A stretch of DNA of 64,000 bases from JBPYFK01 sp051984675 (GCA_051984675.1 JBPYFK010000045.1:1-64000), one strand, 5' to 3'; positions 16,603-27,901 are shown, counted from the stretch's first letter. Translations and numbers: made by a program. The notes: generated from the letters alone by a model not told the origin.

Positions 16603-18618
16603 GTGGCCGATCCGTCCACCTACCGACCAGCTCCCGGCACGATCCCGGAGGCCCCCGGCGTCTACCGCTTTCACGACGCCGAGGGCCGGGTGATCTACGT
16701 CGGCAAGGCGAAGAGCCTGCGCAGCAGGCTCTCGTCGTACTTCGCCGACTTGTCCGGGCTACACCCGCGCACCCGGCAGATGGTGACCACCGCTGCCGGG
16801 GTCGAGTGGACCGTGGTCGGCACCGAGGTGGAGGCGCTGCAGCTGGAGTACTCCTGGATCAAGGAGTACGACCCGCGCTTCAACGTCCGCTACCGCGATG
16901 ACAAGTCGTACCCGGTGCTGGCGGTGACACTGCACGAGCAGTTCCCCCGGCTGCACGTCTATCGCGGTCCGCGCCGCAAGGGCGTGCGCTACTTCGGTCC
17001 GTACGCGCACGCCTGGGCCATCCGGGAAACCCTGGACATGCTGTTGCGGGTCTTCCCCGCGCGGACGTGCTCCGCCGGGGTGTTCAAGCGGCACGCGCAG
17101 ATCGGTCGCCCGTGCCTGCTCGGCTACATCGACAAGTGCTCGGCACCGTGCGTCGGCCGGGTCAGCGAGGAGGAGCACCGGCGGATTGTCGAGGACTTCT
17201 GCGAGTTCCTGTCCGGGCGCACCGACGCGATGATCCGCAGGCTGGAACGCGAGATGCGGCAGGCATCCGACGAGTTGGAGTTCGAGCGGGCCGCACGGCT
17301 GCGCGACGATCTGGAAGCACTGCGGCGCGCCATGGAGAAGCAGGCGGTGGTGCTGGGGGATGGCACGGACGCCGACGTGGTCGCTTTCGCCGAGGACGAG
17401 CTGGCCGCGGCCGTGCAGGTCTTCCACATCCGGGACGGCCGGGTGCGCGGCCAGCGCGGTTGGGTCATCGACAAGGTGGAGGAGACCGACACCGCGGCAC
17501 TGACCGCGCGGTTCCTGACCCAGTTCTACGGCGAGCAGGCGGCGCTGGCGGAGCAGTCCGACGTCGGTGGCGGCAGCCCGGTCCCGCGCGAGGTGCTGGT
17601 CCCCGAACTGCCGGACGACGCCGAGGCGATCGGCGCCTGGCTGGGGGAGTTGCGCGGCAGCCGGGTCGATCTGCGCGTGCCGAGGCGTGGTGACAAGCGG
17701 GCGCTGATGGAGACCGTGCGGCGCAACGCGGCGGAGGCGTTCACCCAGTACAAGCTGCGGCGAGCCGGTGACCTCACCGCGCGATCCGCCGCGTTGCAGG
17801 AGTTGCAGGAAGCGCTGGGCCTGGACACCGCACTGTTGCGGATCGAGTGCGTCGACGTCAGCCACGTCCAGGGCAGCGACGTGGTCGCCTCCCTGGTGGT
17901 GTTCGAGGACGGCGTGCCGCGCAAGTCCGACTACCGCAGGTTCGCGATCCGGGAAGGGGCCGAACGCGGGGATGTCGGCTCGATCACCGAGGTCGTGCGC
18001 CGGCGTTTCGCTCGGTACCTCACCGAAACTCAACCCTCCACTGAGGAGGACCGGGGCGAATCGTCCACATCGGACACCGTCGAGTCGAAACCCGGAATCG
18101 ACCCGGACACCGGCCGACCGCGCAAGTTCGCGTACCCACCGAACCTGCTGGTCGTGGACGGTGGTGCCCCGCAGGCCAACGGCGCCGCCGACGCGCTCGC
18201 CGACCTCGGCATCACCGATGTGGCCGTGATCGGGCTGGCCAAGCGGCTCGAAGAGGTGTGGCTGCCCGCCGAGCCGGAACCGGTGATCCTGCCGCGCACC
18301 AGTGAGGCGCTCTACCTCCTGCAGCGGGTCCGCGACGAGGCGCACCGCTTCGCGATCAGCTATCACCGGCAGAAGCGGTCGAAGCGGATGACCAGCTCCA
18401 CGCTGGACGCGATCCCGGGGCTGGGGCAGACCCGCAAGACCGCGCTGCTGAAGCATTTCGGCTCGCTGCGCCAGTTGCGACAGGCCACAGTGGAGCAGAT
18501 CAGCGAGGTGCCCGGCGTCGGCCGGCGCACAGCGGAAGTGGTGTACGCGGCCCTCACCGGCAACACGAGCGAGGCCGGGGACACCGCAGGGGGACGTGAC
18601 GGGACTGAAGGGGAGTAA
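16603..18618 (+). CDS. uvrC: Excinuclease ABC subunit C
   Basis: 671 residues. Domain order: GIY-YIG nuclease (residues about 14-95, PGVYRF and [13 protein letters not shown]), a cysteine region (about 145-185), UVR motif (about 205-240, MIRRLEREM and [11 protein letters not shown]), RNase-H-like 3' nuclease with the [10 protein letters not shown] metal-binding segment (around residue 420), and tandem helix-hairpin-helix (about 605-660, [13 protein letters not shown] and [10 protein letters not shown]). It makes both incisions in nucleotide excision repair with UvrA/UvrB. A serine/threonine/glutamate-rich insert (about 475-500) is not conserved. The uvrC-rapZ-yvcK-whiA order is standard in actinobacteria. 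Confidence 0.96.
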   Translation: MADPSTYRPAPGTIPEAPGVYRFHDAEGRVIYVGKAKSLRSRLSSYFADLSGLHPRTRQMVTTAAGVEWTVVGTEVEALQLEYSWIKEYDPRFNVRYRDDKSYPVLAVTLHEQFPRLHVYRGPRRKGVRYFGPYAHAWAIRETLDMLLRVFPARTCSAGVFKRHAQIGRPCLLGYIDKCSAPCVGRVSEEEHRRIVEDFCEFLSGRTDAMIRRLEREMRQASDELEFERAARLRDDLEALRRAMEKQAVVLGDGTDADVVAFAEDELAAAVQVFHIRDGRVRGQRGWVIDKVEETDTAALTARFLTQFYGEQAALAEQSDVGGGSPVPREVLVPELPDDAEAIGAWLGELRGSRVDLRVPRRGDKRALMETVRRNAAEAFTQYKLRRAGDLTARSAALQELQEALGLDTALLRIECVDVSHVQGSDVVASLVVFEDGVPRKSDYRRFAIREGAERGDVGSITEVVRRRFARYLTETQPSTEEDRGESSTSDTVESKPGIDPDTGRPRKFAYPPNLLVVDGGAPQANGAADALADLGITDVAVIGLAKRLEEVWLPAEPEPVILPRTSEALYLLQRVRDEAHRFAISYHRQKRSKRMTSSTLDAIPGLGQTRKTALLKHFGSLRQLRQATVEQISEVPGVGRRTAEVVYAALTGNTSEAGDTAGGRDGTEGE

Positions 18619-18620
18619 CC

Positions 18621-19559
18621 GTGACCGAACAGCATTCCGGGCCAGGGCATTCCGGGCCAGGACATTCCGGCCCAGGACATTCTGGCTCTGAACACTCCGG
18701 CATCGAGGTGGCGGTCGTCAGCGGGTTGTCCGGTGCCGGCCGCAGTACGGCGGCGAAGTGCCTGGAAGACCTGGGCTGGTTCGTGGTGGACAACCTGCCA
18801 CCGGAGCTGATCGCGACGATGGTCGAGCTCGGGGCGCGCTCCAGCGGCGCGATCACCCGTGTGGCGGTCGTGATGGACGTCCGCAGCCGGGCGTTCACCG
18901 AGGACCTGGGTTCGGTCATCAAGGATCTGGACGCTCGCGGCTACAAGCCTCGGGTGCTGTTCCTGGAAGCGACCGACGCCGTGCTCATCAACCGCTTCGA
19001 GGGAGTACGGCGGGGCCACCCGCTGCAAGGCGAGGGCCGGCTGGCCGACGGCATCGCCGCCGAACGGGCGTTGCTGGCGAAACTGCGTGCCGAAGCCGAC
19101 ATCGTCCTGGACACCACCGGGATGTCCGTGCACCAGCTGCGCTCGAAGATCGAGGACGCGTTCGGCACCGAGGCCGGCACCCGAACCCGCGTCACCGTAC
19201 TGTCCTTCGGCTACAAGTACGGATTACCGATGGACGCCGATCTCGTCATGGACTGCCGGTTCCTGCCCAACCCGTTCTGGATCCCCGAGTTGCGCGAGTT
19301 CAACGGCCTCGACGACGAGGTCCGCAACTACGTCCTCGGCCAGGAGGGCGCCGAGGAGTTCCTGCAGGGTTACCAGCAGCTGCTGCGCATGGTCGGAGCC
19401 GGCTATCACCGGGAAGGCAAGCGGTACCTGACGATCGCGTTGGGCTGTACCGGTGGGAAGCACCGCAGCGTCGCGCTGGCCGAGGAACTCGCCAACCGGA
19501 TGGCCCGGGACGACGGGATGACGGTCAAGACGGTCCATCGGGACCTGGGGCGCGAGTGA
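18621..19559 (+). CDS. rapZ: RNase adapter / nucleotide-binding protein RapZ
   Basis: 312 residues from GTG 18621 with GGGGAG upstream. Residues 5-27 are a tandem HSGPG repeat tail not normally present. The Walker A is GLSGAGRS (35-42), then FVVDNLPPELI, a glycine-rich GHPLQGEGRLADGI, and the conserved C-terminal domain FGYKYGLPMDADLVMDCRFLPNP and GCTGGKHRSVALAE. In E. coli RapZ senses glucosamine 6-phosphate and directs RNase E to a small RNA; the role in actinobacteria is not settled. It sits 2 bases after uvrC and overlaps yvcK (GTGA). Confidence 0.94.
   Translation: MTEQHSGPGHSGPGHSGPGHSGSEHSGIEVAVVSGLSGAGRSTAAKCLEDLGWFVVDNLPPELIATMVELGARSSGAITRVAVVMDVRSRAFTEDLGSVIKDLDARGYKPRVLFLEATDAVLINRFEGVRRGHPLQGEGRLADGIAAERALLAKLRAEADIVLDTTGMSVHQLRSKIEDAFGTEAGTRTRVTVLSFGYKYGLPMDADLVMDCRFLPNPFWIPELREFNGLDDEVRNYVLGQEGAEEFLQGYQQLLRMVGAGYHREGKRYLTIALGCTGGKHRSVALAEELANRMARDDGMTVKTVHRDLGRE
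18633..18707 (+). repeat. Tandem 15-bp repeat in the 5' end of rapZ
   Basis: About five copies of CATTCCGGGCCAGGA-like units (copies starting at 18633, 18648, 18663, 18678 and 18693) encode the HSGPG tail. The period keeps the frame. Confidence 0.85.
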
Positions 19560-20563
19560 GTACGGCCTCCGCGCTCTCCGACACCGACACGGGTGCGTCC
19601 CGGCCGTTGCGTGTGGTCGCGCTGGGCGGGGGCCGGGGCCTGCAGGCCACTCTGTCCGCCCTGCGCCGGATCACCACCGACGTTACGGCGGTGGTCACCG
19701 TCGCCGACGACGGTGGCTCGTCCGGCCGGCTGCGCCGCGAGCTGGGCATGTTGCCCCCCGGCGACCTGCGCAAGGCGCTGGCCGCGCTGTCCGGGGCCGA
19801 CGACGGCCTGTGGTCCCGGGTCTTCCAGCACCGCTTCGGCGGCACCGGCGCGCTGGCCGGTCACGCGGTGGGAAACCTCGTCCTGGCCGGGTTGCTGGAC
19901 GTCCTGGGGGATCCGGTGGCCGTGCTCGACCATGCCTGCCGGCTGCTGGAGGTGCGCGGTCGCGTGCTGCCGATGTCCCGAGAGCCACTGGACATGGAAG
20001 CCGACGTCGTCGGTCTGGAAGAGGACACCAGCGCGGTCCGCACGATCCGGGGTCAGGTGGCGATCGCCAGTACCCCCGGCCGGGTCACGCGGGTGCGTCT
20101 GTACACATCGAATGGTCAACCCCACGAACCCCGAGCGTGCTCGGAGGCGGTGCGCGCGGTGCTGGAAGCGGACGCCGTGCTGCTCGGTCCGGGTTCGTGG
20201 TTCACCAGCGTCCTACCGCACCTGCTCGTGCCGGAACTGCACGAGGCACTGGTCACCACGGCCGCGCTGCGGGTCATCATCCTCAATCTGATCCCGCAAC
20301 CGGGTGAAACCGCGGGATTCTCACCGGAACGGCACCTGGACGTACTCTCGCAGCACGCACCGAACTTGCGGGTAGACGCGGTTTTGGCCGACGTCGACTC
20401 GGTACCCACCCCAGATCGACTTCGCGCTGCGGCGCGGACACTGGGTGCGCAGACTCTGCTCGACAAGGTCGCCACGCCGGCACGGCCCGGGCGGCACGAC
20501 CCCCGGGCGCTGGCCGCGAGCCTGACGGCCGCACTGGAGAGGAGGACGGACCGGTGGCGATGA
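19556..20563 (+). CDS. yvcK: YvcK/GlmR-family gluconeogenesis factor
   Basis: 335 residues from GTG 19556, overlapping rapZ by four bases. The CofD-like fold is shown by [74 protein letters not shown] and [13 protein letters not shown]. The family binds UDP-sugars, and in Bacillus and mycobacteria (CuvA, Rv1422) it adjusts cell-wall precursor supply and growth on gluconeogenic carbon. The gene overlaps whiA by 10 bases. Confidence 0.93.
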   Translation: MSTASALSDTDTGASRPLRVVALGGGRGLQATLSALRRITTDVTAVVTVADDGGSSGRLRRELGMLPPGDLRKALAALSGADDGLWSRVFQHRFGGTGALAGHAVGNLVLAGLLDVLGDPVAVLDHACRLLEVRGRVLPMSREPLDMEADVVGLEEDTSAVRTIRGQVAIASTPGRVTRVRLYTSNGQPHEPRACSEAVRAVLEADAVLLGPGSWFTSVLPHLLVPELHEALVTTAALRVIILNLIPQPGETAGFSPERHLDVLSQHAPNLRVDAVLADVDSVPTPDRLRAAARTLGAQTLLDKVATPARPGRHDPRALAASLTAALERRTDRWR

Positions 20564-21546
20564 CCTCCGCGGTCAAGGACGAGTTGAGCCGGTTGGCGGT
20601 GACCAAGACGTGCTGCCGGCGAGCGGAAGTGTCCGCGCTGCTGCGCTTCGCCGGTGGCTTGCACATCGTGGGCGGTCGCGTTGTGGTGGAGGCCGAACTG
20701 GACGGCGGTTCGACGGCCCGCCGGCTGCGCCGGGAGATCCACGAGCTGTTCGGGCATAGCTCGGACGTACACATGATCACCTCGGGCGGTCTGCGCAAGG
20801 GCACCCGGTACGTGGTGCGCGTGGTCCGCGACGGCGACGGACTCGCCCGCCAGACCGGCCTGCTCGACCCGCGCGGTCGGCCCGTGCGCGGACTGCCCGC
20901 GCACGTCGTCTCCGGCGGGGTGTGCGACGCCGAGTCCGCCTGGCGGGGCGCGTTTCTGGCGCACGGCTCGTTGACCGAACCGGGCCGCTCGTCGGCGATG
21001 GAGGTCACCTGCCCCGGCCCGGAGGCCGCGCTCGCACTGGTCGGCGCCGCGCGGCGGCTGGGCGTGCAGGCGAAGTCCCGGGAGGTTCGCGGCGCGGACC
21101 GGGTCGTGGTGCGCGACGGCGACGCGATCGGTGCGTTGCTGACCCGGCTGGGCGCGCACTCCAGCGTGCTCGCCTGGGAGGAGCGGCGGATGCGTCGCGA
21201 GGTCCGGGCGACGGCGAACCGGCTCGCCAACTTCGACGACGCCAACCTGCGCCGTTCCGCCCGCGCCGCGGTGGCGGCAGCCGCCCGGGTCGGGCGGGCG
21301 TTGGAGCTGCTCGGGCCGAGCGCGCCGGACCACCTGCTCACGGCCGGGCAGCTGCGGCTGCAGCACCGCCAGGCGTCGCTGGAGGAGCTGGGCCAGATGG
21401 CCGATCCGCCGATGACCAAGGACGCGGTGGCCGGTCGCATTCGCCGGCTGCTGGCCATGGCTGACAAGCGGGCCCGGGAAATGGGCGTGCCGGACACCGA
21501 GTCCGCGGTGACCGCCGAGCTGTTGGAGGCCGAAGCCGAGGTCTAG
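20554..21546 (+). CDS. whiA: Sporulation/cell-division regulator WhiA
   Basis: 330 residues from GTG 20554. The N-terminal two thirds is the degenerate LAGLIDADG homing-endonuclease fold ([40 protein letters not shown]), and the C-terminal part is a helix-turn-helix domain ([26 protein letters not shown], about 268-300). WhiA acts with WhiB-type proteins to turn on cell-division genes in sporulating Streptomyces and is present in most Gram-positive bacteria. It ends the uvrC-rapZ-yvcK-whiA operon. A 295-base gap separates it from gap. Confidence 0.95.
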   Translation: MAMTSAVKDELSRLAVTKTCCRRAEVSALLRFAGGLHIVGGRVVVEAELDGGSTARRLRREIHELFGHSSDVHMITSGGLRKGTRYVVRVVRDGDGLARQTGLLDPRGRPVRGLPAHVVSGGVCDAESAWRGAFLAHGSLTEPGRSSAMEVTCPGPEAALALVGAARRLGVQAKSREVRGADRVVVRDGDAIGALLTRLGAHSSVLAWEERRMRREVRATANRLANFDDANLRRSARAAVAAAARVGRALELLGPSAPDHLLTAGQLRLQHRQASLEELGQMADPPMTKDAVAGRIRRLLAMADKRAREMGVPDTESAVTAELLEAEAEV

Positions 21547-21549
21547 GCC

Positions 21550-21597
21550 GGGTATAAGGCGGGGTATATGTCCAGGGATACGGCACCCGCGTATACC
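21550..21597. promoter_or_regulatory. Clustered GGTATA motifs downstream of whiA
   Basis: GGGTATA occurs at 21550-21556 and at about 21562-21568, and the inverted form GTATACC at 21591-21597. The motifs are closely spaced in otherwise non-coding DNA about 245 bases upstream of gap. They could be a binding site or chance; no protein can be assigned. Confidence 0.3.
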
Positions 21598-21767
21598 TGC
21601 GGTGGCGAGAAACCGTCCGGCCGTTCGTACAAACCGGTGGAAAGCTTCGTGACTTGGCGTGCACGTCCGGGAAATTACTGAATCGAATCCGAAAACACGC
21701 CGTGTGACCAGCGGTTTTACCTGGTGTTCAACCTCGCGGGCCGGTGCTACATGCCTGCTCTGGGCAG

Positions 21768-21773
21768 ATAAGG
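21768..21773 (+). promoter_or_regulatory. Probable gap -10 element
   Basis: TAAGGT at 21768-21773 fits the actinobacterial TANNNT pattern and would place the transcript start about 60 bases before gap. The -35 region is not clear. Confidence 0.4.
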
Positions 21774-21790
21774 TGGTTTCGAGGACATAA

Positions 21791-22852
<1,062 letters not shown>

Positions 22853-22889
22853 CCTTGGCCTTCTACGGCAGATCGCTGGAGCGTGACGC

Positions 22890-24107
22890 GTGAAGAACCT
22901 TGACGATCTGCTGTCCGAGGGCGTTCGGGGCCGGCGCGTGTTGGTGCGCGCCGACCTGAACGTGCCGCTGGACGGCGAGACCATCACCGACGACGGCCGG
23001 GTCCGGGCGTCCCTGCCGACCATCCAGCGGCTGACCGCCGCCGGCGCGCAGGTCGTCGTCACCGCGCACCTGGGGCGCCCGAAGGGCGCGCCGGAGCCGA
23101 AGTACTCGCTGGCGCCGGTGGCGCGCCGGCTTGGCGAACTGCTCGGCTCCCCGTCTGACCCGGCAGCGGTGGCGCTGGCCGCCGACGTCGTCGGCGAGTC
23201 CGCGCACGCGGCCGTGTCCGGGCTGGGCGACGGGTCGGTCGCATTGCTGGAGAACGTGCGGTTCGACCCGCGCGAGACCAGCAAGGACGACGCCGAGCGG
23301 GCGGCGCTGGCCGACGACCTCGTCGCGCTGGTCGGCGCGGATGCGGCGTTCGTCTCCGACGGCTTCGGTGTGGTGCACCGCAAGCAGGCGTCGGTGTTCG
23401 ACGTCGCGAAGAAGCTGCCCGGCTACGCGGGCGGGCTCGTGCTCGCCGAGGTCGACGTCCTCCGCACGCTGACAGGTACCCCGCAGCGCCCGTACGCGGT
23501 CGTGCTGGGCGGCTCGAAGGTCTCCGACAAGCTGGGCGTGATCGAGGCCCTGCTGCCCAAGGTCGACAAGCTGCTCGTCGGTGGCGGCATGGTGTACACG
23601 TTCCTCGCCGCGCAGGGCTACGACGTCGGCAAGTCGCTGCTCGAGACCGAGCAACTGGACAACGTCAAGAAGCTGCTCGCCGACGGCGGCGACAAGATCG
23701 TCCTGCCGGTGGACGTGGTGGCCGCCGACCGCTTCGCGGCGGATGCGGACCACCGGGTCGTGGACGTGGACCAGATCCCGTCGGACTGGCTGGGCCTGGA
23801 CATCGGCCCGCGCAGCGTCGAGCTGTTCGCCAGCGTGCTGTCGGAAGCGAAGACGGTGTTCTGGAACGGCCCAGCGGGCGTGTTCGAGTTCCCGGCCTTC
23901 GCCGAGGGCACCAGGGGCGTCGCGCAGGCGATCCTGGACTCCGGCGCGTTCAGCGTGGTCGGCGGCGGCGACTCGGCCGCCGCGGTGCGCACTCTCGGGC
24001 TGGACGAGAGTGGCTTCTCGCACATCTCCACCGGCGGTGGTGCGTCGCTGGAGTTCCTGGAGGGTAAGCAGCTGCCGGGTGTGGCGGTGCTGGAAGGGGA
24101 GGCGTGA
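22890..24107 (+). CDS. pgk: Phosphoglycerate kinase
   Basis: 405 residues from GTG 22890. Signature [14 protein letters not shown] near the start, [38 protein letters not shown] and the nucleotide-binding [11 protein letters not shown] near the C-terminus. It makes ATP from 1,3-bisphosphoglycerate. The stop is two bases before the tpiA ATG. Confidence 0.97.
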   Translation: MKNLDDLLSEGVRGRRVLVRADLNVPLDGETITDDGRVRASLPTIQRLTAAGAQVVVTAHLGRPKGAPEPKYSLAPVARRLGELLGSPSDPAAVALAADVVGESAHAAVSGLGDGSVALLENVRFDPRETSKDDAERAALADDLVALVGADAAFVSDGFGVVHRKQASVFDVAKKLPGYAGGLVLAEVDVLRTLTGTPQRPYAVVLGGSKVSDKLGVIEALLPKVDKLLVGGGMVYTFLAAQGYDVGKSLLETEQLDNVKKLLADGGDKIVLPVDVVAADRFAADADHRVVDVDQIPSDWLGLDIGPRSVELFASVLSEAKTVFWNGPAGVFEFPAFAEGTRGVAQAILDSGAFSVVGGGDSAAAVRTLGLDESGFSHISTGGGASLEFLEGKQLPGVAVLEGEA

Positions 24108-24109
24108 GC

Positions 24110-24895
24110 ATGGCACGGCAACCCCTGATCGCCGGCAACTGGAAGATGAACCTGAACCACCTTGAGGCCATCGCCCTGGTGCAGAAGATCGCTTTCGCGC
24201 TGCCGGAGAAGTACTTCGACAAGGTCGAGGTCGTCGTCCTGCCGCCGTTCACCGATATCCGAAGCGTGCAGACGCTGGTGGACGGCGATAAGCTTCTGCT
24301 CGGCTACGGCGCCCAGGACGTCTCCACCCACGACTCCGGCGCCTACACCGGCGAGGTCTCGGCGCCGATGCTGGCCAAGTTGGGTTGCAAGTACGTGGTG
24401 GCCGGCCACTCCGAGCGCCGGGAGCACCACGGCGAGACCGACGAGGTGGTCAACCGCAAGGTGCGGGCGACGCTGAAGAACGACATGTCCCCGATCATGT
24501 GCGTCGGGGAGCAGTTGGAGATCCGCGAGGCCGGCGATCACGTGGGGCACTGCACGAGCCAGCTGATCAACGGCCTGAAGGGCCTGACCTCCGACCAGGT
24601 GCGGCGGACCGTGATCGCCTACGAACCGGTGTGGGCGATCGGCACCGGCAAGGTCGCCACTGCCGCCGACGCGCAGGAGGTCTGTGCCGCTCTGCGCCAG
24701 GCGTTGACCGACAAGTACGGCGTCGAGGTCGCGGGCGAGGTCCGTATCCTCTACGGCGGGTCGGTCAAGTCGAGCAACATCGCTGAGCTGGTCGGTCAGG
24801 ACGACGTCGACGGCGCCTTGGTCGGCGGCGCGAGTCTCAACGGCGACGAGTTCGCGAAGCTGAGCGCGATGGCCGCTGGCGGCCCACTGCCGTAA
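24110..24895 (+). CDS. tpiA: Triosephosphate isomerase
   Basis: 261 residues from ATG 24110. The frame also has a GTG at 24104, but the AAGGGGAGG ribosome site (24094-24102) is properly spaced only for the ATG. Catalytic residues are all present: lysine 12 in GNWKMN, histidine in VVAGHSERR and glutamate in [12 protein letters not shown]; the phosphate loop is ILYGGSV. It interconverts dihydroxyacetone phosphate and glyceraldehyde 3-phosphate. Confidence 0.97.
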   Translation: MARQPLIAGNWKMNLNHLEAIALVQKIAFALPEKYFDKVEVVVLPPFTDIRSVQTLVDGDKLLLGYGAQDVSTHDSGAYTGEVSAPMLAKLGCKYVVAGHSERREHHGETDEVVNRKVRATLKNDMSPIMCVGEQLEIREAGDHVGHCTSQLINGLKGLTSDQVRRTVIAYEPVWAIGTGKVATAADAQEVCAALRQALTDKYGVEVAGEVRILYGGSVKSSNIAELVGQDDVDGALVGGASLNGDEFAKLSAMAAGGPLP

Positions 24896-24928
24896 CGGGT
24901 GGCTGACCACCGTCTGTGGGCAGACCGG

Positions 24929-24934
24929 TACGCT
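24929..24934 (+). promoter_or_regulatory. Probable secG -10 element
   Basis: GGTACGCTAGGG contains TACGCT at 24929-24934, giving a short leader of about 26 bases before the secG ATG. Confidence 0.45.
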
Positions 24935-24966
24935 AGGGAACGAATCGCTGTGCGAACGAGGGCGTG

Positions 24967-25200
24967 ATGACACTTTTCCTGCAGATCTCCGCGATCGTGA
25001 CGAGTGTGTTGCTGGTGCTGCTGGTACTGCTGCACAAGGCCAAGGGCGGCGGTCTGTCCTCGCTTTTCGGCGGTGGTATGCAGTCCAGCCTCGCCGGTTC
25101 CAGCGTGGCGGAGCGGAACCTGGATCGGATCACGTACTTCGTGATCGCACTGTGGGTCATCTGCATCGTCGGTACCGGTCTGCTGGTCAAGTTGGGCTGA
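24967..25200 (+). CDS. secG: Preprotein translocase subunit SecG
   Basis: 77 residues from ATG 24967; the codon before is a GTG in the same frame. Two membrane helices (about 3-22 and 54-74) flank a glycine/serine-rich cytoplasmic loop with KAKGGGLSSLFGGGMQSSLAGS, the family signature. It supports SecYE in protein export. Its place after tpiA is conserved in actinobacteria. Confidence 0.93.
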   Translation: MTLFLQISAIVTSVLLVLLVLLHKAKGGGLSSLFGGGMQSSLAGSSVAERNLDRITYFVIALWVICIVGTGLLVKLG

Positions 25201-25230
25201 CCGGGCAGGGAGCCTGGTGGGTGAGGTTTG

Positions 25231-25572
25231 ATGACAGGTGGTAATGCCATCCGTGGCACGCGTGTCGGCTCCGGTCCGGCAGGCGAGTCGGAACGCGGCG
25301 AGACAGCCCCGCGCAAGCGGGTCGAGTACTGGTGCGCGAACGGCCACTACGTGAAGCCTTCCTTCGCGATGGACGCCGAGGTGCCGGAGGAGTGGGACTG
25401 CCCGCGCTGCGGACTGCCGTGTGGCCAGGACCAGGACAACCCACCGGAACCACGGCGCACCGAGCCGTACAAGAGCCACTTGGCCTACGTCAAGGAACGC
25501 CGCAGCGACGCCGACGGGGTCGCCATCCTGGACGAGGCGCTCGCGAAACTCCGCGAACGCAAGGGCCGCTAG
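25231..25572 (+). CDS. rbpA: RNA polymerase-binding protein RbpA
   Basis: 113 residues from ATG 25231. RbpA hallmarks: AIRGTRVGS at the N-terminus, a central zinc-binding RbpA domain with C35, H39, C57, C60 and C64 (YWCANGHY, WDCPRCGLPCG), a basic linker (PPEPRRTEPYKSHL) and the C-terminal sigma-interaction helix (ADGVAILDEALAKLRER). It stabilises sigma-factor-bound RNA polymerase open complexes and is confined to actinobacteria. It ends at a strong bidirectional terminator. Confidence 0.94.
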   Translation: MTGGNAIRGTRVGSGPAGESERGETAPRKRVEYWCANGHYVKPSFAMDAEVPEEWDCPRCGLPCGQDQDNPPEPRRTEPYKSHLAYVKERRSDADGVAILDEALAKLRERKGR

Positions 25573-25586
25573 AAGACCGCAAGATC

Positions 25587-25620
25587 GCCGGGCGGGCACG
25601 GGAGACCGTGCCCGCCCGGC
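25587..25620. terminator. Perfect bidirectional terminator between rbpA and the sugar porter
   Basis: A 15-bp perfect inverted repeat: GCCGGGCGGGCACGG (25587-25601) and its exact complement at 25606-25620, closed by a GAGA tetraloop of the stable GNRA type. It lies 14 bases after the rbpA stop and 16 bases before the convergent transporter stop. Confidence 0.85.
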
Positions 25621-25636
25621 TCTTGCACGAGAGGCC

Positions 25637-27040
25637 CTACCCGCGCGGGGACGTGCGGGTGACGCTGGACGATCCGTGCAGCGACGCCTCGATTTCTTCC
25701 AGGCTGCGGTTCTTGGTCTCCGGCAACCACCGGTACAGGTAGGCGAGTCCGAGGACACCGAGGACCGCGTACAACCAGAACACCCCGGACGCCCCGAGCG
25801 CGTTGATCAGAGTCAGCACCGAGATCGAGACCGCGAAATCCAGGCCCCAGTGCGTCATGATGCCGAACGAGGCAGCCTTCCCGCGTACGCTCGTCGGGAA
25901 GATCTCGGCGTTGACCAGCCAGATCGCGATACCGAGGCTGCATGCGAACGCGGACTGGTAGACGACCAGAGCCACGACGAGCGTGATGGCGACCGCCCCG
26001 TGCATGGGGTAGAGGAACAGCACGCCGATGGCGACGAGGGCCACGATGATCACGGACGTGCCGCCGAGGATGAGCGGGCGCCGACCGAGCCGGTCGATGA
26101 AGACGAGCGCGAGGATCGTGAACACCACGTTCATCGTGCCGAGCGCGACCGAGGACAGGATCGCCGCCGAGTTGCCGAAGCCCGCGTTCTTGGTGATCGT
26201 CGGCGCATAATAGATGACGGCGTTCACGCCGACCACCTGGCTGGTTCCGGCCGCGGCCACCCCGACGGACACCCAGCGACGCATTCCGGGCGCGAGCAGG
26301 TCGCGGTAGGAGAACCGGCTCTCCGCCTGGACGGTGGCGACGATGTCCGCGAGTTCGGTTTCCACCTCGTCAGCGGGACGGGTGCGTTCCAGGACGTTGC
26401 GCGCGTCGGGCTCGCGCCCCTTCGTCAGCAGCCAGCGCGGGCTTTCGGGCAGCGTCAGCAGACCGACCAGCATGATCACGGCGGGGATGGTGGCCAGACC
26501 GAACATCCAGCGCCACTGCCCACCGCTGGACAGCGCGTACCCGACCAGGTACGAGGCGAGGATTCCGACGGTGACCATCAGCTGGTGCAGCGAGACCAGC
26601 GCGCCCCGGCGATGGCGGGGGGACATCTCGGCGATGTAGGTGGGCACCACCAGGGAGGAGGAGCCGATGGCGAGCCCGAGCACGCCCCGCGCGCCGGTCA
26701 GCAGGCCGGGATCGGGGGCGAAAGCACACGCGAGAGTGGAGAGCGCGAACACCACCGTCACCGCGAGCAGGACGCGCTTGCGTCCGAAGCGGTCCGCCAG
26801 CGGACCGCCCACGATCACCCCGATGACGGCGCCGATCAGCAGCGAGGACACCACGATCTGCTGCATCATCGAGGAAAGCCCGAATTCGGGCGAGATGTAG
26901 AGCAACGCCGCTGAGACCACGCCCGTGTCGTAGCCGAACAGCAGCCCGCCCAGCGCCGCGATGACCGAAGCACCGACGACGACGGCCTGCCCGCCGCCTC
27001 CGCTGGCCGCGACATCACGCGTTACGTTTTCACCCGTCAT
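25637..27040 (-). CDS. Sugar porter family MFS transporter
   Basis: 467 residues from ATG 27040 (GGGGGTG upstream; the frame runs open to 27124). Twelve predicted membrane helices and all sugar-porter signatures: LLFGYDTGVVSAALL, DRFGRKR, PESPRWLLTKGR in the central loop, QVVGVNAVIYYAP in helix 7, DRLGRRPL and PETKNRSLEEIE at the end. The QxxGxNxxxYY helix-7 motif is typical of proton-coupled uptake of hexoses, pentoses or inositol. The exact sugar is not predictable. It is divergent from the phosphopantetheinyl transferase; the shared upstream region has a strong dyad. Confidence 0.9.
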   Translation of the reverse strand: MTGENVTRDVAASGGGGQAVVVGASVIAALGGLLFGYDTGVVSAALLYISPEFGLSSMMQQIVVSSLLIGAVIGVIVGGPLADRFGRKRVLLAVTVVFALSTLACAFAPDPGLLTGARGVLGLAIGSSSLVVPTYIAEMSPRHRRGALVSLHQLMVTVGILASYLVGYALSSGGQWRWMFGLATIPAVIMLVGLLTLPESPRWLLTKGREPDARNVLERTRPADEVETELADIVATVQAESRFSYRDLLAPGMRRWVSVGVAAAGTSQVVGVNAVIYYAPTITKNAGFGNSAAILSSVALGTMNVVFTILALVFIDRLGRRPLILGGTSVIIVALVAIGVLFLYPMHGAVAITLVVALVVYQSAFACSLGIAIWLVNAEIFPTSVRGKAASFGIMTHWGLDFAVSISVLTLINALGASGVFWLYAVLGVLGLAYLYRWLPETKNRSLEEIEASLHGSSSVTRTSPRG

Positions 27041-27172
27041 CGTGCACCCCCGTCGGTTTCCCCCGATGTGGTATGGCACACGATCTCGCACCACCCATGC
27101 TCGCGCAATCGGAAATCCGTTCATTTCCTAAAGCGGTCGCGATTCCTCCGAACGAGTCGTCGTTGCTGTTCG

Positions 27173-27198
27173 CAAACGTGTGCATACGTGAACGTTTG
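27173..27198. promoter_or_regulatory. Dyad-symmetric operator candidate
   Basis: CAAACGT (27173-27179) and ACGTTTG (27192-27198) are perfect inverted arms 12 bases apart, and the symmetry extends with mismatches on both sides. It lies 32 bases before the -10 element TAGGGT of the phosphopantetheinyl transferase and about 130 bases upstream of the sugar porter start, as expected for a LacI- or GntR-type site controlling either gene. Confidence 0.5.
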
Positions 27199-27229
27199 TG
27201 CGTGCGATTCCACTGTGGAATTTCTTCGA

Positions 27230-27235
27230 TAGGGT
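27230..27235 (+). promoter_or_regulatory. -10 element, leaderless phosphopantetheinyl transferase promoter
   Basis: TAGGGT ends 6 bases before the GTG start at 27242, with no ribosome site in between. Confidence 0.55.
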
Positions 27236-27241
27236 CGGCCG

Positions 27242-27892
27242 GTGATCGAGCTGATCCTGCCCGGGAAAGTGGTCTCCGCCGAGGTGCTCGGGGAGGACCC
27301 GACCGCGTATCTCCTGCCGGAGGAAGAGCATCTGGTCGCCCATGCGGTGGCAAGCCGCCGTCGCGAGGTCACGATCTCCCGGACCTGCGCTCGTCGCGCC
27401 CTTGCCGGGCTCGGCCACGCCGAGGTTCCGGTCGGGCGTGGACCCACTCGCGAGCCGGTGTGGCCGGAAGGGGTCGTCGGCAGCATCACCCACCGGGCGG
27501 AGTACTGTGCCGCCGCAGTCGCGTCCACATTGGACTTTCTTGCCGTGGGCATCGATGCGGAACCCAACGGCCAGTTGCCGTCCGGCGTGTTCGATCGGGT
27601 CAGTACTCCCGTGGAACGGGCGGCCCTCGCCGGGTTGCCGGACAGCGGGGTCCACTGGGACCGGTTGCTGTTCAGTGCGAAGGAGAGTGTCTACAAGGCA
27701 TGGTTCCCGTTGACCGGGCGCTGGCTGGGGTTTCAGGACGCCGAACTGCGGATCGCCGCGCGGGCCGGCGAGTTCCACGCCAGCCTGCTGGTTGAGGCGC
27801 CCGAAGTGGACGGTCGTCGGCTGACCGGGTTCGGTGGACGGTTCCTGCTCGCGGAGGGATTCGTGCTCACTGCGGTCACGGTCGCTCGGTGA
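27242..27892 (+). CDS. 4'-phosphopantetheinyl transferase, Sfp/EntD type
   Basis: 216 residues from GTG 27242. Motifs in order: [17 protein letters not shown] (P2), VGIDAEP (magnesium-binding aspartate and glutamate) and [15 protein letters not shown] (WxxKEAxxK-like motif with catalytic glutamate and lysine). The enzyme transfers the phosphopantetheine arm of CoA to carrier proteins of polyketide, non-ribosomal peptide or siderophore synthases, so the genome probably encodes such systems elsewhere. EntD-like size and the absence of a local synthase make it a genome-wide activator. Confidence 0.92.
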   Translation: MIELILPGKVVSAEVLGEDPTAYLLPEEEHLVAHAVASRRREVTISRTCARRALAGLGHAEVPVGRGPTREPVWPEGVVGSITHRAEYCAAAVASTLDFLAVGIDAEPNGQLPSGVFDRVSTPVERAALAGLPDSGVHWDRLLFSAKESVYKAWFPLTGRWLGFQDAELRIAARAGEFHASLLVEAPEVDGRRLTGFGGRFLLAEGFVLTAVTVAR

Positions 27893-27901
27893 GTTTCCCT
27901 A

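Noticed and set aside
25421..26914. A 497-codon plus-strand frame rich in D, E, H and R
   Set aside because: Antisense to the sugar porter over most of its length, no ribosome site, and composition typical of antisense high-GC frames.
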